A stretch of DNA of 64,000 nt from Prevotella melaninogenica. Its GTDB lineage: Bacteria > Bacteroidota > Bacteroidia > Bacteroidales > Bacteroidaceae. Below are positions 47,812 to 56,832 of this stretch, in pieces; position 1 is the stretch's first letter, and each line of letters starts with the position of its first letter. The position numbers and the translations under genes were made by a program. The notes beneath the pieces are model-generated. The model was not told the DNA's origin, did no database searches, and was given only the letters and a program-made list of their open reading frames with translations. The DNA lies in NCBI RefSeq assembly GCF_003609775.1, contig NZ_AP018050.1, forward strand, positions 930,001-994,000, in the 5' to 3' direction.

Positions 47812-47843
47812 TTTGGCTATTCTAACGGAAATGTATATCTTTG
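47812..47843 (+). promoter_or_regulatory. Orphan promoter of the candidate structured RNA
   Basis: TTTG at 47812-47815, 20-nt spacer, TATCTTTG at 47836-47843. There is no protein gene downstream on this strand for more than 4 kb. Confidence 0.7.
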
Positions 47844-47849
47844 CATCAG

Positions 47850-47998
47850 AATGTCGGAGATGACATTAGAACTAACTATGTAAACGTTATCTTAATCTAC
47901 AAGCAGCTGAGAGAATTCTCAGTGACATGTAAATGTCAAAGTACAGTAAATGATGAGCCCCTTGTTTGATAAGCAATTATCAAACAAGGGGCTCAGTT
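47850..47998 (+). ncRNA. Candidate small structured RNA
   Basis: Begins about 7 nt after the orphan -7 element. Four hairpins follow: AATGTC/GACATT (47850-47867), CTGAGA-GAAT-TCTCAG (47907-47922), TGACAT-GTAA-ATGTCA (47923-47938) and a perfect 17-bp stem (47955-47971 with 47978-47994), followed by T-rich sequence. No reading frame of note. The last stem also ends the carbonic anhydrase gene from the other side. Not a known RNA family that I recognise; inferred from promoter plus structure. Confidence 0.55.
47955..47994. terminator. Bidirectional terminator, 17-bp perfect stem
   Basis: GAGCCCCTTGTTTGATA pairs with its exact reverse complement across a 6-nt loop. Located 18 nt after the carbonic anhydrase stop (reverse strand) and at the end of the candidate RNA (plus strand). 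Confidence 0.9.
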
Positions 47999-48012
47999 CT
48001 TTTGATGTTTTG

Positions 48013-48552
48013 TTAGTTGACTGGTGTTAGTTCACCAGTACGTGAGTCAATGATAAAGCCACGTACTGCAACGTCTTTGGGTACGAGTGGATGCTGTTGA
48101 ACAGCCTTGACCGTACGGCGTACACTTGCCTCTGTGTCATGAAATCCGTCCAAATATTCGTTTAGATTAACCTGCTGTCCAGCTTCTTTGATAGCTTCTT
48201 CTGTGATTCCACGCTCACGCATCAAATGAAGAAAATGATCTGCATTCATGTCGCAAGCACCACAACCAGAGTGATGAATAATCATAATCTCTTGACAACC
48301 TAATTCATAGATAGCCACAAGAAGGGAACGCATCACAGAGTCGTAGGGGGTAAGAATGGTTCCGCCAGCAACCTTAATAATCTTTGCATCACCATTTCTC
48401 AAGCCGAGAGCATTAGGTAGAAGCTTTGTCAGACGGGTATCCATGCAGCTGACAATAGCTAACTTCATGTCTGGTTGACCTGATGTAATAAAAGGTTCGT
48501 AGCCTTGTACAGCCACGAACCTTTTGTTATAAGAAAGTATCTGATCTATCAT
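48013..48552 (-). CDS. Beta-class carbonic anhydrase
   Basis: A 179-aa beta-carbonic anhydrase, converting CO2 and bicarbonate. Zinc and active-site residues are visible: C36, D38 and R40 in SCMDTR, and H94 and C97 in HHSGCGAC. The short form with a C-terminal RGFIIDSRTGELTPV strand is typical of the small cytosolic class. It starts 10 nt after the stop of the DKNYY gene and is probably co-transcribed with it. Confidence 0.95.
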   Translation of the reverse strand: MIDQILSYNKRFVAVQGYEPFITSGQPDMKLAIVSCMDTRLTKLLPNALGLRNGDAKIIKVAGGTILTPYDSVMRSLLVAIYELGCQEIMIIHHSGCGACDMNADHFLHLMRERGITEEAIKEAGQQVNLNEYLDGFHDTEASVRRTVKAVQQHPLVPKDVAVRGFIIDSRTGELTPVN

Positions 48553-48562
48553 AATTGAATCA

Positions 48563-49153
48563 TTATTTTACTACTTTTCCACGATAATATGTGTCAAATG
48601 CATCTTCTGCATATCCATCTTTGAGTACTTTGAAGCTGGAACTTCTGGCGTCATTAATCTTTCTACCCATATAATATACTTCGAAGGTGTCTTTACCATA
48701 TCCCCAGCCTAAGTCCTTAAAGCTACTTGCACGGTCGCTAATCTTTCTACCATTGTAAAGAACTGCATTAGAAGTAACGACGTAACCTTCATTATAATAA
48801 GGGTCGTACTCATCACGAGGATTAACTGGATAGTCATCAGAATAATCGCCTGGATAGCCACCTTGATAAACACTTCCTGGTACCTTAAGACGGAAGGTCA
48901 TTGGGTCAACGAATGGAAGAATCTGTCCTTCAAAATAAACGTTATATCTATCTTTTGCATAACCATACCCAAGATCTACGAAGGTACGTATGTCTATTCC
49001 CATAACTGGTTGACGACCATAGAATACACCTTTCTTATTGAAAGAGTAAGGACGTACTTGACGTGAAGACTGTGCTGAAACATTGAGTGCAAAGGCTGCC
49101 AAAAGGACTACGCAACTTAGGCGAAGCTGGCGATAAAAGTTCTTCTTTTCCAT
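48563..49153 (-). CDS. DKNYY domain exported protein
   Basis: A 196-aa protein with signal peptide MEKKNFYRQLRLSCVVLLAAFALNVSA. The mature part has repeats of the DKNYY family: LGYGYAKDRYNVYFEGQ, LGWGYGKDTFEVYYMGRKI and LKDGYAEDAFDTYYRGKVV, with a Tyr/Asp/Pro-rich linker in between. The function of the family is unknown. I use the ATG at 49153 (two residues after another ATG at 49159). Promoter element TATCTTTG on the reverse strand at 49195-49202. Confidence 0.85.
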   Translation of the reverse strand: MEKKNFYRQLRLSCVVLLAAFALNVSAQSSRQVRPYSFNKKGVFYGRQPVMGIDIRTFVDLGYGYAKDRYNVYFEGQILPFVDPMTFRLKVPGSVYQGGYPGDYSDDYPVNPRDEYDPYYNEGYVVTSNAVLYNGRKISDRASSFKDLGWGYGKDTFEVYYMGRKINDARSSSFKVLKDGYAEDAFDTYYRGKVVK

Positions 49154-49194
49154 AATCATCGATTTTATTTGTTATTATCTTAATTGTTATGTCG

Positions 49195-49202
49195 CAAAGA
49201 TA
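49195..49202 (-). promoter_or_regulatory. -7 promoter element of the DKNYY/carbonic anhydrase unit
   Basis: Reverse-strand TATCTTTG, about 40 nt upstream of the start. Confidence 0.5.
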
Positions 49203-49391
49203 ATAGGAATAAATTACTTACCTTGTGGAATTACCCTAAAAGAGATTAGGGGAATACCTTTTTGTCAGTCGGGACTTCCGATATGAAGAACTGTACCTTG
49301 AAATGTGTAGAATCTTCCATGCATATCGTTGAGTGAGCTATTTACTTCTTAATTATTGAGAAGTTCTTTGCGTAGAATAGGGTTGAGGCTG

Positions 49392-51182
49392 TTAAGCAAG
49401 TTCAGCCAACTCTAACCAGCGAAGTTCTAACTCGTCCAGTTCCTCCTTTAAGATTGGTAGACGTTTGCTCTTTTCTGTAAGTTCGTCTACAGATAGATTA
49501 CCAGAGCAGAGTTCTTCTTCAAGTTGTTGTTTCTCGTCTTCTAATTGTGCAATCTTATCAGAAAGCTGTTCGTATTCCCGCTTCTCCTTGAAGGACATCT
49601 TACGCTTTGTGTTGTTACGATAATCCTTCTTCTGTTCGTTTGCTGTTGGGCTACTATTCTTTGTAGGTTTTTGCTGTTCTTCTTCCTTAGACTTCATCTT
49701 TTGGTAATCACGGAATTGCGTGTAGTTACCTGGGAAGTCTTGAATCTCTCCTTCACCTTTGAAAACTAAGAGATGGTCAACAACCTTATCCATAAAATAT
49801 CGGTCGTGTGATACCACGATGACACAGCCGGGGAAGTCTTGAAGATATTCTTCAAGAATCTGTAAAGTCTGGATATCCAAATCGTTGGTAGGCTCATCGA
49901 GGACTAAGAAGTTCGGATTTTTCATCAAAACCGTACAGAGATAGAGCTTGCGTTTCTCTCCACCAGAGAGCTTATACACATAGTTGTGCTGTTGTTCTGG
50001 TGAGAAGAGGAAGTAGTTGAGGAACTGTGAAGCCGTCATGTGCTTCCCTCCTCCAAGGTCGATATAGTCTGCTATGTCTGTGATAATATCAATAACTTTT
50101 TGATCATCACGGAACTTTAAGCCTTCTTGTGAGAAATAACCAAAGCGAACAGTCTCACCAATATCAAACTTACCACTATCAGGTGCAACCTCTCCGAGTA
50201 ACATCTTTACAAAGGTAGACTTACCAGTACCATTGTTACCAACAATACCCATCTTCTCAAAACGTGAGAAGTTATAGTAGAAGTCGTTCAGTATTATCTT
50301 GTCATCAAACCTCTTTGAGACATATTGACACTCAAAGATTTTACTTCCGATATACACACTTGACGACTTCAAGCGCACCTGTCGTTCTTCAATTCGCTGC
50401 TTAGCCTTTGCTTCCAATTCGTAGAAAGCTTCCTCGCGATAGCGTGCTTTGTGGCCACGAGCTTGTGGCATACGGCGCATCCACTCTAACTCCGTACGAT
50501 AGAGGTTGTTTGCACGTGCAATCTCAGCGCGGGTATTGTCTATTCTCTCTTGACGTTTCTCTAAGTAATAAGAGTAATTGCCACGATAGGTATATATCGT
50601 GTTGTTGTCTAATTCTAAGATGGTATTACACACGTTATCAAGGAAATAACGGTCGTGTGTCACCATAAAGATAGTCTTGTTACCACGAGAAAGATAGCCT
50701 TCTAACCATTCAATCATCTCTAAATCAAGGTGGTTGGTAGGCTCGTCAAGTATGAGGAAGTCTGGTTCTAAGATAAGAACATTTGCCAAAGCAACACGCT
50801 TCTGCTGTCCACCACTCAGTTGTCCCATTGGCTGATCTAAGTCATAGAGCTTCAGCATGGTGAGGATTTGTTTCGCCTTTAGAAGTCTTTCAGGATTTCC
50901 TTCATGGTTGAAACAAGCATCCAATACGCTTTCTTCTGGGTCGAAATGAGGACTTTGCTCTAACATTCCCACTCGCAAGTTATTGCGATAGATGATAGAA
51001 CCGCTGTCATAACCCTCTTTTCCAGTAAGAATAGAGAGTAGAGTAGACTTTCCCGTACCGTTTTGAGCAACGAGACCAACATGCTGTCCTTCTGCAATAG
51101 AGAAAGAGATGTCCTTAAAAAGAACCTGTGCACCGAAACTCTTTGTTAGATTTTGGACATCAAGATAGGGTATCTGCGCCAT
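49392..51182 (-). CDS. ABC-F family ATPase
   Basis: A 596-aa soluble protein with two ABC cassettes and no membrane segments. Cassette 1: Walker A GTGKST (VAQNGTGKSTLL), signature LSGGQQKRVALA, Walker B FLILDEPTNHLD. Cassette 2: GNNGTGKSTFV, KLSGGEKRKLYL, FLVLDEPTNDLD. The inter-cassette linker is charged and Arg-rich, as in ribosome-binding ABC-F proteins, and the C-terminus is a coiled coil (KREYEQLSDKIAQLEDEKQQLEEEL) as in Uup. It probably acts on ribosomes, or on DNA like Uup. The gene starts 5 nt after the ysxC stop. Confidence 0.93.
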   Translation of the reverse strand: MAQIPYLDVQNLTKSFGAQVLFKDISFSIAEGQHVGLVAQNGTGKSTLLSILTGKEGYDSGSIIYRNNLRVGMLEQSPHFDPEESVLDACFNHEGNPERLLKAKQILTMLKLYDLDQPMGQLSGGQQKRVALANVLILEPDFLILDEPTNHLDLEMIEWLEGYLSRGNKTIFMVTHDRYFLDNVCNTILELDNNTIYTYRGNYSYYLEKRQERIDNTRAEIARANNLYRTELEWMRRMPQARGHKARYREEAFYELEAKAKQRIEERQVRLKSSSVYIGSKIFECQYVSKRFDDKIILNDFYYNFSRFEKMGIVGNNGTGKSTFVKMLLGEVAPDSGKFDIGETVRFGYFSQEGLKFRDDQKVIDIITDIADYIDLGGGKHMTASQFLNYFLFSPEQQHNYVYKLSGGEKRKLYLCTVLMKNPNFLVLDEPTNDLDIQTLQILEEYLQDFPGCVIVVSHDRYFMDKVVDHLLVFKGEGEIQDFPGNYTQFRDYQKMKSKEEEQQKPTKNSSPTANEQKKDYRNNTKRKMSFKEKREYEQLSDKIAQLEDEKQQLEEELCSGNLSVDELTEKSKRLPILKEELDELELRWLELAELA

Positions 51183-51187
51183 AAGTC

Positions 51188-51787
51188 CTATTCTAAAGTC
51201 TTATTGATTTCGTCTATATACTCCAGTACCTCATCTCTTCCAGTCTTGTTCTCAGCAGATGTGATGAAGTAAGGTGGGAGAACTTCCCATCTGTCTTGTA
51301 GCTTCTTCATCCAGAGAAGGGCGTTTGACTTAGCCTTTGCAGGTGATAGCTTGTCTGCTTTCGTAAAGATAATAGAGAAAGGAACATTGCTTTCACCTAA
51401 CCAATCAACAAACTCACGGTCTATCTTCTGCTGTTCATGGCGGATATCAATCAGTACAAATACGTTCACGAGTTGTTTGCGTTGGAGGATATATTGGGCA
51501 ATCATTTGCTCCAACTTATTTCTTACAGTCTTTGAACTTTTGGCATATCCATAGCCAGGAAGGTCTACTAAATACCACTCATTATTGATGATAAAATGAT
51601 TGATAAGTAGCGTCTTACCTGGTTTTGATGAGGTTTTAGCCAAGCCCTTATGGTTACAAAGCATATTGATAAGGCTTGATTTTCCTACATTTGATCGTCC
51701 AATAAAAGCATATTCTGCCTTTGTATCTTCTGGACACTTTGACAATGAAGGCGAAGATATAGTGAATTCTGAATTTTTAATAATCAT
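51188..51787 (-). CDS. ysxC: Ribosome-biogenesis GTPase YihA/YsxC
   Basis: A 199-aa EngB/YsxC/YihA GTPase required for large-subunit assembly in characterised bacteria. G1 is [10 protein letters not shown]2 around [10 protein letters not shown]3 is DLPGYG, G4 is FTKAD, and G5 is TSAEN. Forms a two-gene operon with the ABC-F gene downstream, which also points to a ribosome role for that protein. Promoter element TAACTTTG at 51823-51830. Confidence 0.96.
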   Translation of the reverse strand: MIIKNSEFTISSPSLSKCPEDTKAEYAFIGRSNVGKSSLINMLCNHKGLAKTSSKPGKTLLINHFIINNEWYLVDLPGYGYAKSSKTVRNKLEQMIAQYILQRKQLVNVFVLIDIRHEQQKIDREFVDWLGESNVPFSIIFTKADKLSPAKAKSNALLWMKKLQDRWEVLPPYFITSAENKTGRDEVLEYIDEINKTLE

Positions 51788-51822
51788 ATTTTGAAGAGTA
51801 AGTGTTATAACAGCTTTTCCTG

Positions 51823-51830
51823 CAAAGTTA
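51823..51830 (-). promoter_or_regulatory. -7 promoter element of ysxC
   Basis: Reverse-strand TAACTTTG, 36 nt upstream of the start. Confidence 0.45.
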
Positions 51831-51874
51831 CTAAAAAGTTAATAGCTATGAATGGTCAGTTGATAGTTTTTTCG

Positions 51875-52001
51875 TATTTTTGCAGAAAATATACTGCACT
51901 CGGCAAAGTTGAAGCAAGCTTCCTTTGCTCTCGTTTGCGTTATTTTTGCAGAAAATATGCTGCACTCGGCAAGGTGAGAGCAAGCTTTCTTAGCTATTGC
52001 T
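51875..52001 (+). repeat. 66-bp tandem duplication carrying a promoter element
   Basis: Copy 1 51875-51940, copy 2 51941-52001. Both start TATTTTTGCAGAAAATAT and share CTGCACTCGGCAA and AGCAAGCTT. Each begins with TAnnTTTG, so two promoter elements 66 bp apart face the oxidoreductase gene. Confidence 0.8.
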
Positions 52002-52029
52002 GATGTGTTTGTAGAAAACTAATGTGTAA

Positions 52030-53013
52030 ATGAAACAAATCAACTGGGGATTTATTGGCTGTGGTGAGGTGACAGAAAAGAAGTCTGGACCTGCGTTCAA
52101 CGAAGTAATGGGTTCGCATGTTGTCGCTGTGTTTAGCCGTAGCGAGTTAAAAGCACGTTCGTATGCTGAGCGTCAAGGTATTCGTAAATGGTACACAGAT
52201 GCACAGGCTTTGGTGGATGATCCTGACGTAAATGCCATCTATATTGCTACACCTCCTTCTGCCCATGCAACCTTTGCTATCATGGCAATGCGTGCTGGAA
52301 AGCCTTGTTATATAGAGAAGCCTTTGGCGGCTTCTTACGAGGATTGCGTGCGTATTAATCGTGTATCAGAGCAGACGGGAGTACCATGTTTTGTCGCTTA
52401 TTATCGTCGTTATCTCCCTTACTTCAAGAAGGTAAAAGAGATAGTTGATAGTGGTGAAATTGGTAAGATTCTTACTGTGCAAGTGCGTTTTGCCGTTCCT
52501 CCACGCGATTTGGATTACGAACAGAACGTACAACTACCATGGCGACTGCAATCACATATCTCAGGTGGCGGATATTTTTACGACCTTGCCCCTCACCAGC
52601 TTGACCTTCTACAGAATTTGTTTGGTGTTATTGTCAAGGCACATGGCTATACAGCTAACCGTGCAGGGCTTTACAACCTTGAAGACACAGTAAATGCAGT
52701 ATTCCGTTTTGAGAATGGTTTGACAGGTAGTGGTGCTTGGTGCTTTGCTGCTCATGAGAGTGCACGTGAGGACCGTATAGAGATTTACGGCTCAAAAGGT
52801 AGACTATCCTTTTCTGTTTATACTTATGCACCAATCCATCTGTGTACCAGTGAGGGCGAAAGAGATATCGAGGTTGCTAATCCTCCATACGTCCAACTAC
52901 CGATTATTAAGTCTGTTATCGAGGATATGCAGGGATATGGTGCCTGCGATTGTACGAGTATCAGTGCAACACCAACCAACTGGGTGATGGATCGTATCCT
53001 TGGAAAGATATAA
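52030..53013 (+). CDS. Gfo/Idh/MocA family oxidoreductase
   Basis: A 327-aa NAD(P)-dependent oxidoreductase. The N-terminal Rossmann fold has WGFIGCGEVTEKKSGPAF; the family signature YIEKPLA is near residue 98; the second domain has GGGYFYDLAPHQLDLL, with the catalytic His. Substrates are usually sugars or inositols; the precise one is unknown. Likely first gene of a unit with the DUF4421 and DUF1460 genes (gaps of about 40 and 65 nt). Confidence 0.93.
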   Translation: MKQINWGFIGCGEVTEKKSGPAFNEVMGSHVVAVFSRSELKARSYAERQGIRKWYTDAQALVDDPDVNAIYIATPPSAHATFAIMAMRAGKPCYIEKPLAASYEDCVRINRVSEQTGVPCFVAYYRRYLPYFKKVKEIVDSGEIGKILTVQVRFAVPPRDLDYEQNVQLPWRLQSHISGGGYFYDLAPHQLDLLQNLFGVIVKAHGYTANRAGLYNLEDTVNAVFRFENGLTGSGAWCFAAHESAREDRIEIYGSKGRLSFSVYTYAPIHLCTSEGERDIEVANPPYVQLPIIKSVIEDMQGYGACDCTSISATPTNWVMDRILGKI

Positions 53014-53054
53014 GTAAAAGCCTATATGGCGTATGTATTCAATTAATTATTCAC

Positions 53055-54260
53055 ATGAAGCTAACTTTCAACGACTCCCTGTTTCTATGTATTCTTCTAT
53101 TGTTGATAGGAGGAACAAAGGCGCATGCGTTATCTACTACGACCACATCTGATAATAGAGTAGTGATAAAAGACAGTAAGGACAGCATTTTTGTAAAGCA
53201 GCTGATAGACTCTGTTCGTTGGATGCGTGCAGGTGAGCCTGCACGTTTGTTTAAGCAAAAGATAGGCAGAAGCGGTAGCTTCTTTGACCATTTCAATGCG
53301 ATAGACACTTCTTACATTGAGCCTCAGAAGTATAACTTTGCTTTTATGTTGCAAAATACAAATACATACGAGGTTTATCGTTTGAGTAGTTCTAATGAAC
53401 AAAGTATCACCTTTGCACCTGAAGCAACGGTGCGAATAGGCCCTTATTTCGGTTGGCGTTGGATATTCTTGGGTTACACACTTTATATAAAGCACTTAGA
53501 CTTCTGGAACAAGAACAATAATTCTCGACAAGAGTATGATTTAAGTCTGTATAGCTCAATGCTGGGACTCGATATTTATTATCGTAAGACAGGTAATGAT
53601 TATAAAATCAGACAGTTGTATCTTGGGAAGGATATTAATACGGATGCAATTCGTGGTACTGACTTTGGTGGATTGACTTCAACCATTAAGGGTTTCAATC
53701 TTTATTATATCTTCAATCATCGTCGATTCTCTTATCCAGCAGCTTTCAGCCAGAGTACGATACAACGTCGTTCTGCGGGTAGTCCTCTGTTGGGTATAGG
53801 ATATACACAGCATAGCCTTGATGTCAATTGGGGGGAACTTAATAGAGTCATCTCAAATCGTCTTGGTAGCCAGGTTCCTACTAATCCAATAGACAGTACA
53901 TTGATGTTTAGTGAGGTTAAGTACACTGATATTTCTATCAGTGGTGGTTATGCTTATAACTGGGTTTTTGCTCGAAATTGGGTCTTGGCAGGTTCACTTT
54001 CCTTAGCCTTAGCTCATAAACGTAGTAAGGGAGATGTTACGCATAGAAGCTTCTCTATCAACGATTTTAAGTTTAATAATATCAATGTTGATGGTATTGG
54101 ACGCTTTGGTGTGGTGTGGAACAATAGTAAATGGTATGTTGGTACGAGTACAATTCTTCATGCCTATAATTATCGTCGCAGTAACTTCTCAACTAATAAC
54201 TTCTTTGGAAGTGTAAACCTCTATGCAGGTTTTAACTTTGGAAGAAAGAAGGAGAATTAG
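53055..54260 (+). CDS. DUF4421 outer-membrane-like protein
   Basis: A 401-aa exported protein. I use the ATG at 53055 because it gives a signal peptide MKLTFNDSLFLCILLLLIGG; an in-frame ATG at 52950 lies inside the preceding gene. The DUF4421 hallmarks are YIEPQKYNFAFMLQNTNTYE, TVRIGPYFGWRWIFLGYT and the GFNLYYIFNHRRFSYPAAFSQ segment. The alternating strands and the end LYAGFNFGRKKEN suggest a beta-barrel. Function unknown. Confidence 0.85.
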   Translation: MKLTFNDSLFLCILLLLIGGTKAHALSTTTTSDNRVVIKDSKDSIFVKQLIDSVRWMRAGEPARLFKQKIGRSGSFFDHFNAIDTSYIEPQKYNFAFMLQNTNTYEVYRLSSSNEQSITFAPEATVRIGPYFGWRWIFLGYTLYIKHLDFWNKNNNSRQEYDLSLYSSMLGLDIYYRKTGNDYKIRQLYLGKDINTDAIRGTDFGGLTSTIKGFNLYYIFNHRRFSYPAAFSQSTIQRRSAGSPLLGIGYTQHSLDVNWGELNRVISNRLGSQVPTNPIDSTLMFSEVKYTDISISGGYAYNWVFARNWVLAGSLSLALAHKRSKGDVTHRSFSINDFKFNNINVDGIGRFGVVWNNSKWYVGTSTILHAYNYRRSNFSTNNFFGSVNLYAGFNFGRKKEN

Positions 54261-54325
54261 AATACATATTGTTAGCTTATCAGTACGCTAATAATATGTC
54301 TTTTTTCGAATTAAGACTTATTAAT

Positions 54326-55312
54326 ATGACACTAAAATATTCACTTATATTCTTAGCTCTCTTTGCTTTCTCAGCTTGTGGAGCAAAGACTGAACGGAAA
54401 GCAAAGACACAGCCGGTTGCTGATACTATTGTGATATCAGAGCAGATCTCAAGTGCTGTTTCTGAAGTATCTGCAGCCGAACAGAATGACACACTACCTA
54501 CCTATATCGACAGTTATACAAAGGCTGATAGTGCTTTGGTTTGTCAGTTGTTACAAGAGTTCGTGCCACAGCGACAGCAACTTACGAATGATCAGCTTAT
54601 TATAAAGATTGCACGAAAGTTTATTGGAGTGCCATATATTGCTCATACCTTGGATATAAACGAGGATGAGAAATTGGTTATTAATCTTCATGGATTAGAT
54701 TGTACGACATACGTTGAGGCTGTTACAGCTCTTGCGCTATGTACAAAGAAGGGCGAAACACGTTTCTCTGATTATGTTCGTCAGTTAGAACAAATACGCT
54801 ATCGTGACGGTAAGATGAGTTATATAAATCGTCTACACTATTTTCACTGGTGGTTGGAAGATAATGAACGAATGGGCTTTGTCAGAGAGATAGATACGCC
54901 TAATCCTCCTTTCACAGCTGTTCAGACCTTGAAAATCAACTATATGAGTCTGAATGCAAGACTATATGATATGTTGAAGAACAATCCTGAGCGTGTGGCT
55001 GAACTTAAGAAGTTGGAGGATGCTACCAATGGAACAAAGCTACGCTATATCCCTAAGAACTTGCTTAACAATAGTAAACTACTTCGGGAGGTGATCCATG
55101 ATGGTGACATTCTTGCGATTGTTACGAGTAAGCGAGAGTTGGATACAACACATCTTGGTTTTGCAATATGGCACAAGGATGGACTCCATCTCATGAATGC
55201 CTCTAATCTTAGGAAGAACGGTAATAAGGTTGTTGACCCAGTAGAGACGCTCTATAATTATATGATGGCTCGTCCAGCTAATCTTGGAATACGTGTTGTG
55301 CGTATTCAATAA
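54326..55312 (+). CDS. DUF1460 lipoprotein, amidase-like
   Basis: A 328-aa predicted lipoprotein (MTLKYSLIFLALFAFSACG; start chosen at 54326 for its lipobox). The DUF1460 domain is an NlpC/P60-like cysteine-amidase fold: ARKFIGVPYIAHTLD, then NLHGLDCTTYVEAVTAL with the likely catalytic Cys, and DTTHLGFAIWHKDGLHLMNAS with the His. A homologue was described as an N-acetylmuramoyl-L-alanine amidase, so peptidoglycan turnover is likely. Last gene of the unit. Confidence 0.87.
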   Translation: MTLKYSLIFLALFAFSACGAKTERKAKTQPVADTIVISEQISSAVSEVSAAEQNDTLPTYIDSYTKADSALVCQLLQEFVPQRQQLTNDQLIIKIARKFIGVPYIAHTLDINEDEKLVINLHGLDCTTYVEAVTALALCTKKGETRFSDYVRQLEQIRYRDGKMSYINRLHYFHWWLEDNERMGFVREIDTPNPPFTAVQTLKINYMSLNARLYDMLKNNPERVAELKKLEDATNGTKLRYIPKNLLNNSKLLREVIHDGDILAIVTSKRELDTTHLGFAIWHKDGLHLMNASNLRKNGNKVVDPVETLYNYMMARPANLGIRVVRIQ

Positions 55313-55414
55313 CCTTGCGGATAGCATAAAAAACAATCTCTCCTTCAAGTTTGTCATTTGTTTTAATGCGACAAGCGATGGCACTAAAGAGCTTGTTTTA
55401 TCCTCTTTTATACT

Positions 55415-55483
55415 TGTGCGGACGCTTCGCACGGGTGGTGCGGAGGCTTAGCACGAGTGGTGCGGAGGCTTAGCACCATTGTA
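55415..55483. repeat. 22-nt periodic intergenic array, family 1, locus E
   Basis: Three units: GACGCTTCGCACGGGTGGTGC, GAGGCTTAGCACGAGTGGTGC and GAGGCTTAGCACCATTG, exactly 22 nt apart. It is the most regular copy. Nothing else is recognisable in 55313-55575. Confidence 0.85.
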
Positions 55484-55575
55484 AGATGTCATTAGGAAAA
55501 AGATAACTTATTGTTAGACGATGGATAGTACATGAGAGAATCGTCCCTTTAAGTTTATCAAACATCTATAAATAA

Positions 55576-55613
55576 AAAAGCTCTGGCAGAGATTTTAATA
55601 GTCCTGCCAGAGC
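55576..55613 (-). terminator. Terminator of the msrBA gene
   Basis: 10-bp perfect stem GCTCTGGCAG / CTGCCAGAGC; the A-run at its left is a T-run for the reverse strand. Confidence 0.9.
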
Positions 55614-55619
55614 ATTTTC

Positions 55620-56723
55620 TTACTTTTTCATCTTAGCCTTGCGGGCATACTCAAAGAGTGCTGCAGGTAGATGGCAATAGCCAGTTGGGTTTTTGTCAAG
55701 ATAATCTTGATGATATTCTTCTGCTGTATAGAAGTTCTTGAGCGGTTTCACCTCAACGGCAATCTTTCCGTTGATGTGTTTCTGCTCCTCTTCAAACACC
55801 TTTTTGATCGTTGGGAGGTCGGCTGGGTCGGTGTAGTAAACGCCTGTGCGATATTGACTACCACGGTCGTTTCCTTGCTTGTTTACACTTGTTGGGTCGA
55901 TAGACTTAAAGTATAAGCCTAACAAGAACTCCAAACTGATAACCTTAGGGTCGTAGGTGATGTGTACAGCCTCGGCAAACTGTGTCTTATCTGTACATAC
56001 TTCTTCATACGTTGGGTTCTTTATAATACCGTTGGCATAGCCCACTTCGGTAGCCGTAACGCCTTCTATCTGTTTGAGGTAATGTTCTGTTCCCCAGAAA
56101 CAACCACCTGCTACATAAATTTCTTTCATTGGTCTAACTAATTTTATATAGGCTCCGTAGCCTTTCGCTTTCATCTCTTCAAGTGGGATGAAACGTAACG
56201 AAGCACTGTTGATACAATATCTTTTGCCCCCAGTCGCTGCTGGTCCGTCATCAAAGACGTGTCCTAAATGTGCTTTACCAGTCTTGCTTCGCACTTCCGT
56301 ACGCAACATTCCGTGCGATGTATCAGTGTGGTTTGTAACGACTTTTTTGTCGATTGGCTTTGAAAAGGCAGGCCAACCGCAGCCTGAATCAAACTTATCA
56401 GTAGACGAGAAAAGCGGTTCGCCCGTTGTGATATCTACATAGATTCCCTCTCTGAACTCATGGTCATACTCGTTGGTGAAAGGTCGTTCGGTGGCAGCCT
56501 GCTGTGTTACAGCATACTGTTCGGGAGTAAGCACCTTTCGTAATGTGGCATCGTCTGGACGTGTAAATTTTGTCTTAGGAGCGATGATAGAATCTGTTTG
56601 TGTCATAGCTGTCTTTGTTTTGCTTGTGCAAGATGCTGTTCCCGTTATTAATAAGCCACAAGTTGCGGCTTCAACAAAGGTCGGAAGAATTAGCGTGCAC
56701 AATATGGATAAAATGTTACGCAT
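55620..56723 (-). CDS. Exported methionine sulfoxide reductase MsrB-MsrA fusion
   Basis: A 367-aa bifunctional enzyme that repairs both epimers of methionine sulfoxide. After a signal or lipoprotein-like N-terminus ([20 protein letters not shown]) comes MsrB (about residues 55-190: [28 protein letters not shown] with C170), then MsrA from residue 199 ([16 protein letters not shown] with C208). The usual paired zinc CxxC motifs of MsrB are missing. Export would place it in the periplasm for oxidised envelope proteins. TrxB is encoded upstream in the same direction. Confidence 0.95.
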   Translation of the reverse strand: MRNILSILCTLILPTFVEAATCGLLITGTASCTSKTKTAMTQTDSIIAPKTKFTRPDDATLRKVLTPEQYAVTQQAATERPFTNEYDHEFREGIYVDITTGEPLFSSTDKFDSGCGWPAFSKPIDKKVVTNHTDTSHGMLRTEVRSKTGKAHLGHVFDDGPAATGGKRYCINSASLRFIPLEEMKAKGYGAYIKLVRPMKEIYVAGGCFWGTEHYLKQIEGVTATEVGYANGIIKNPTYEEVCTDKTQFAEAVHITYDPKVISLEFLLGLYFKSIDPTSVNKQGNDRGSQYRTGVYYTDPADLPTIKKVFEEEQKHINGKIAVEVKPLKNFYTAEEYHQDYLDKNPTGYCHLPAALFEYARKAKMKK

Positions 56724-56770
56724 AGTTTGTAGTGTTTATAAATGTGATTAATAAAAAGTCAAGAGATAAC

Positions 56771-56815
56771 AAAGGGTGTATCAAAATCCGATTTACTGGA
56801 TTCTGAAACACCCTT
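56771..56815 (-). terminator. Terminator of trxB
   Basis: 8-bp outer stem AAGGGTGT / ACACCCTT, extended inside by TCC/GGA pairs; a few nt after the trxB stop. Confidence 0.75.
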
Positions 56816-56832
56816 CTTTATATTCTTTTTGT

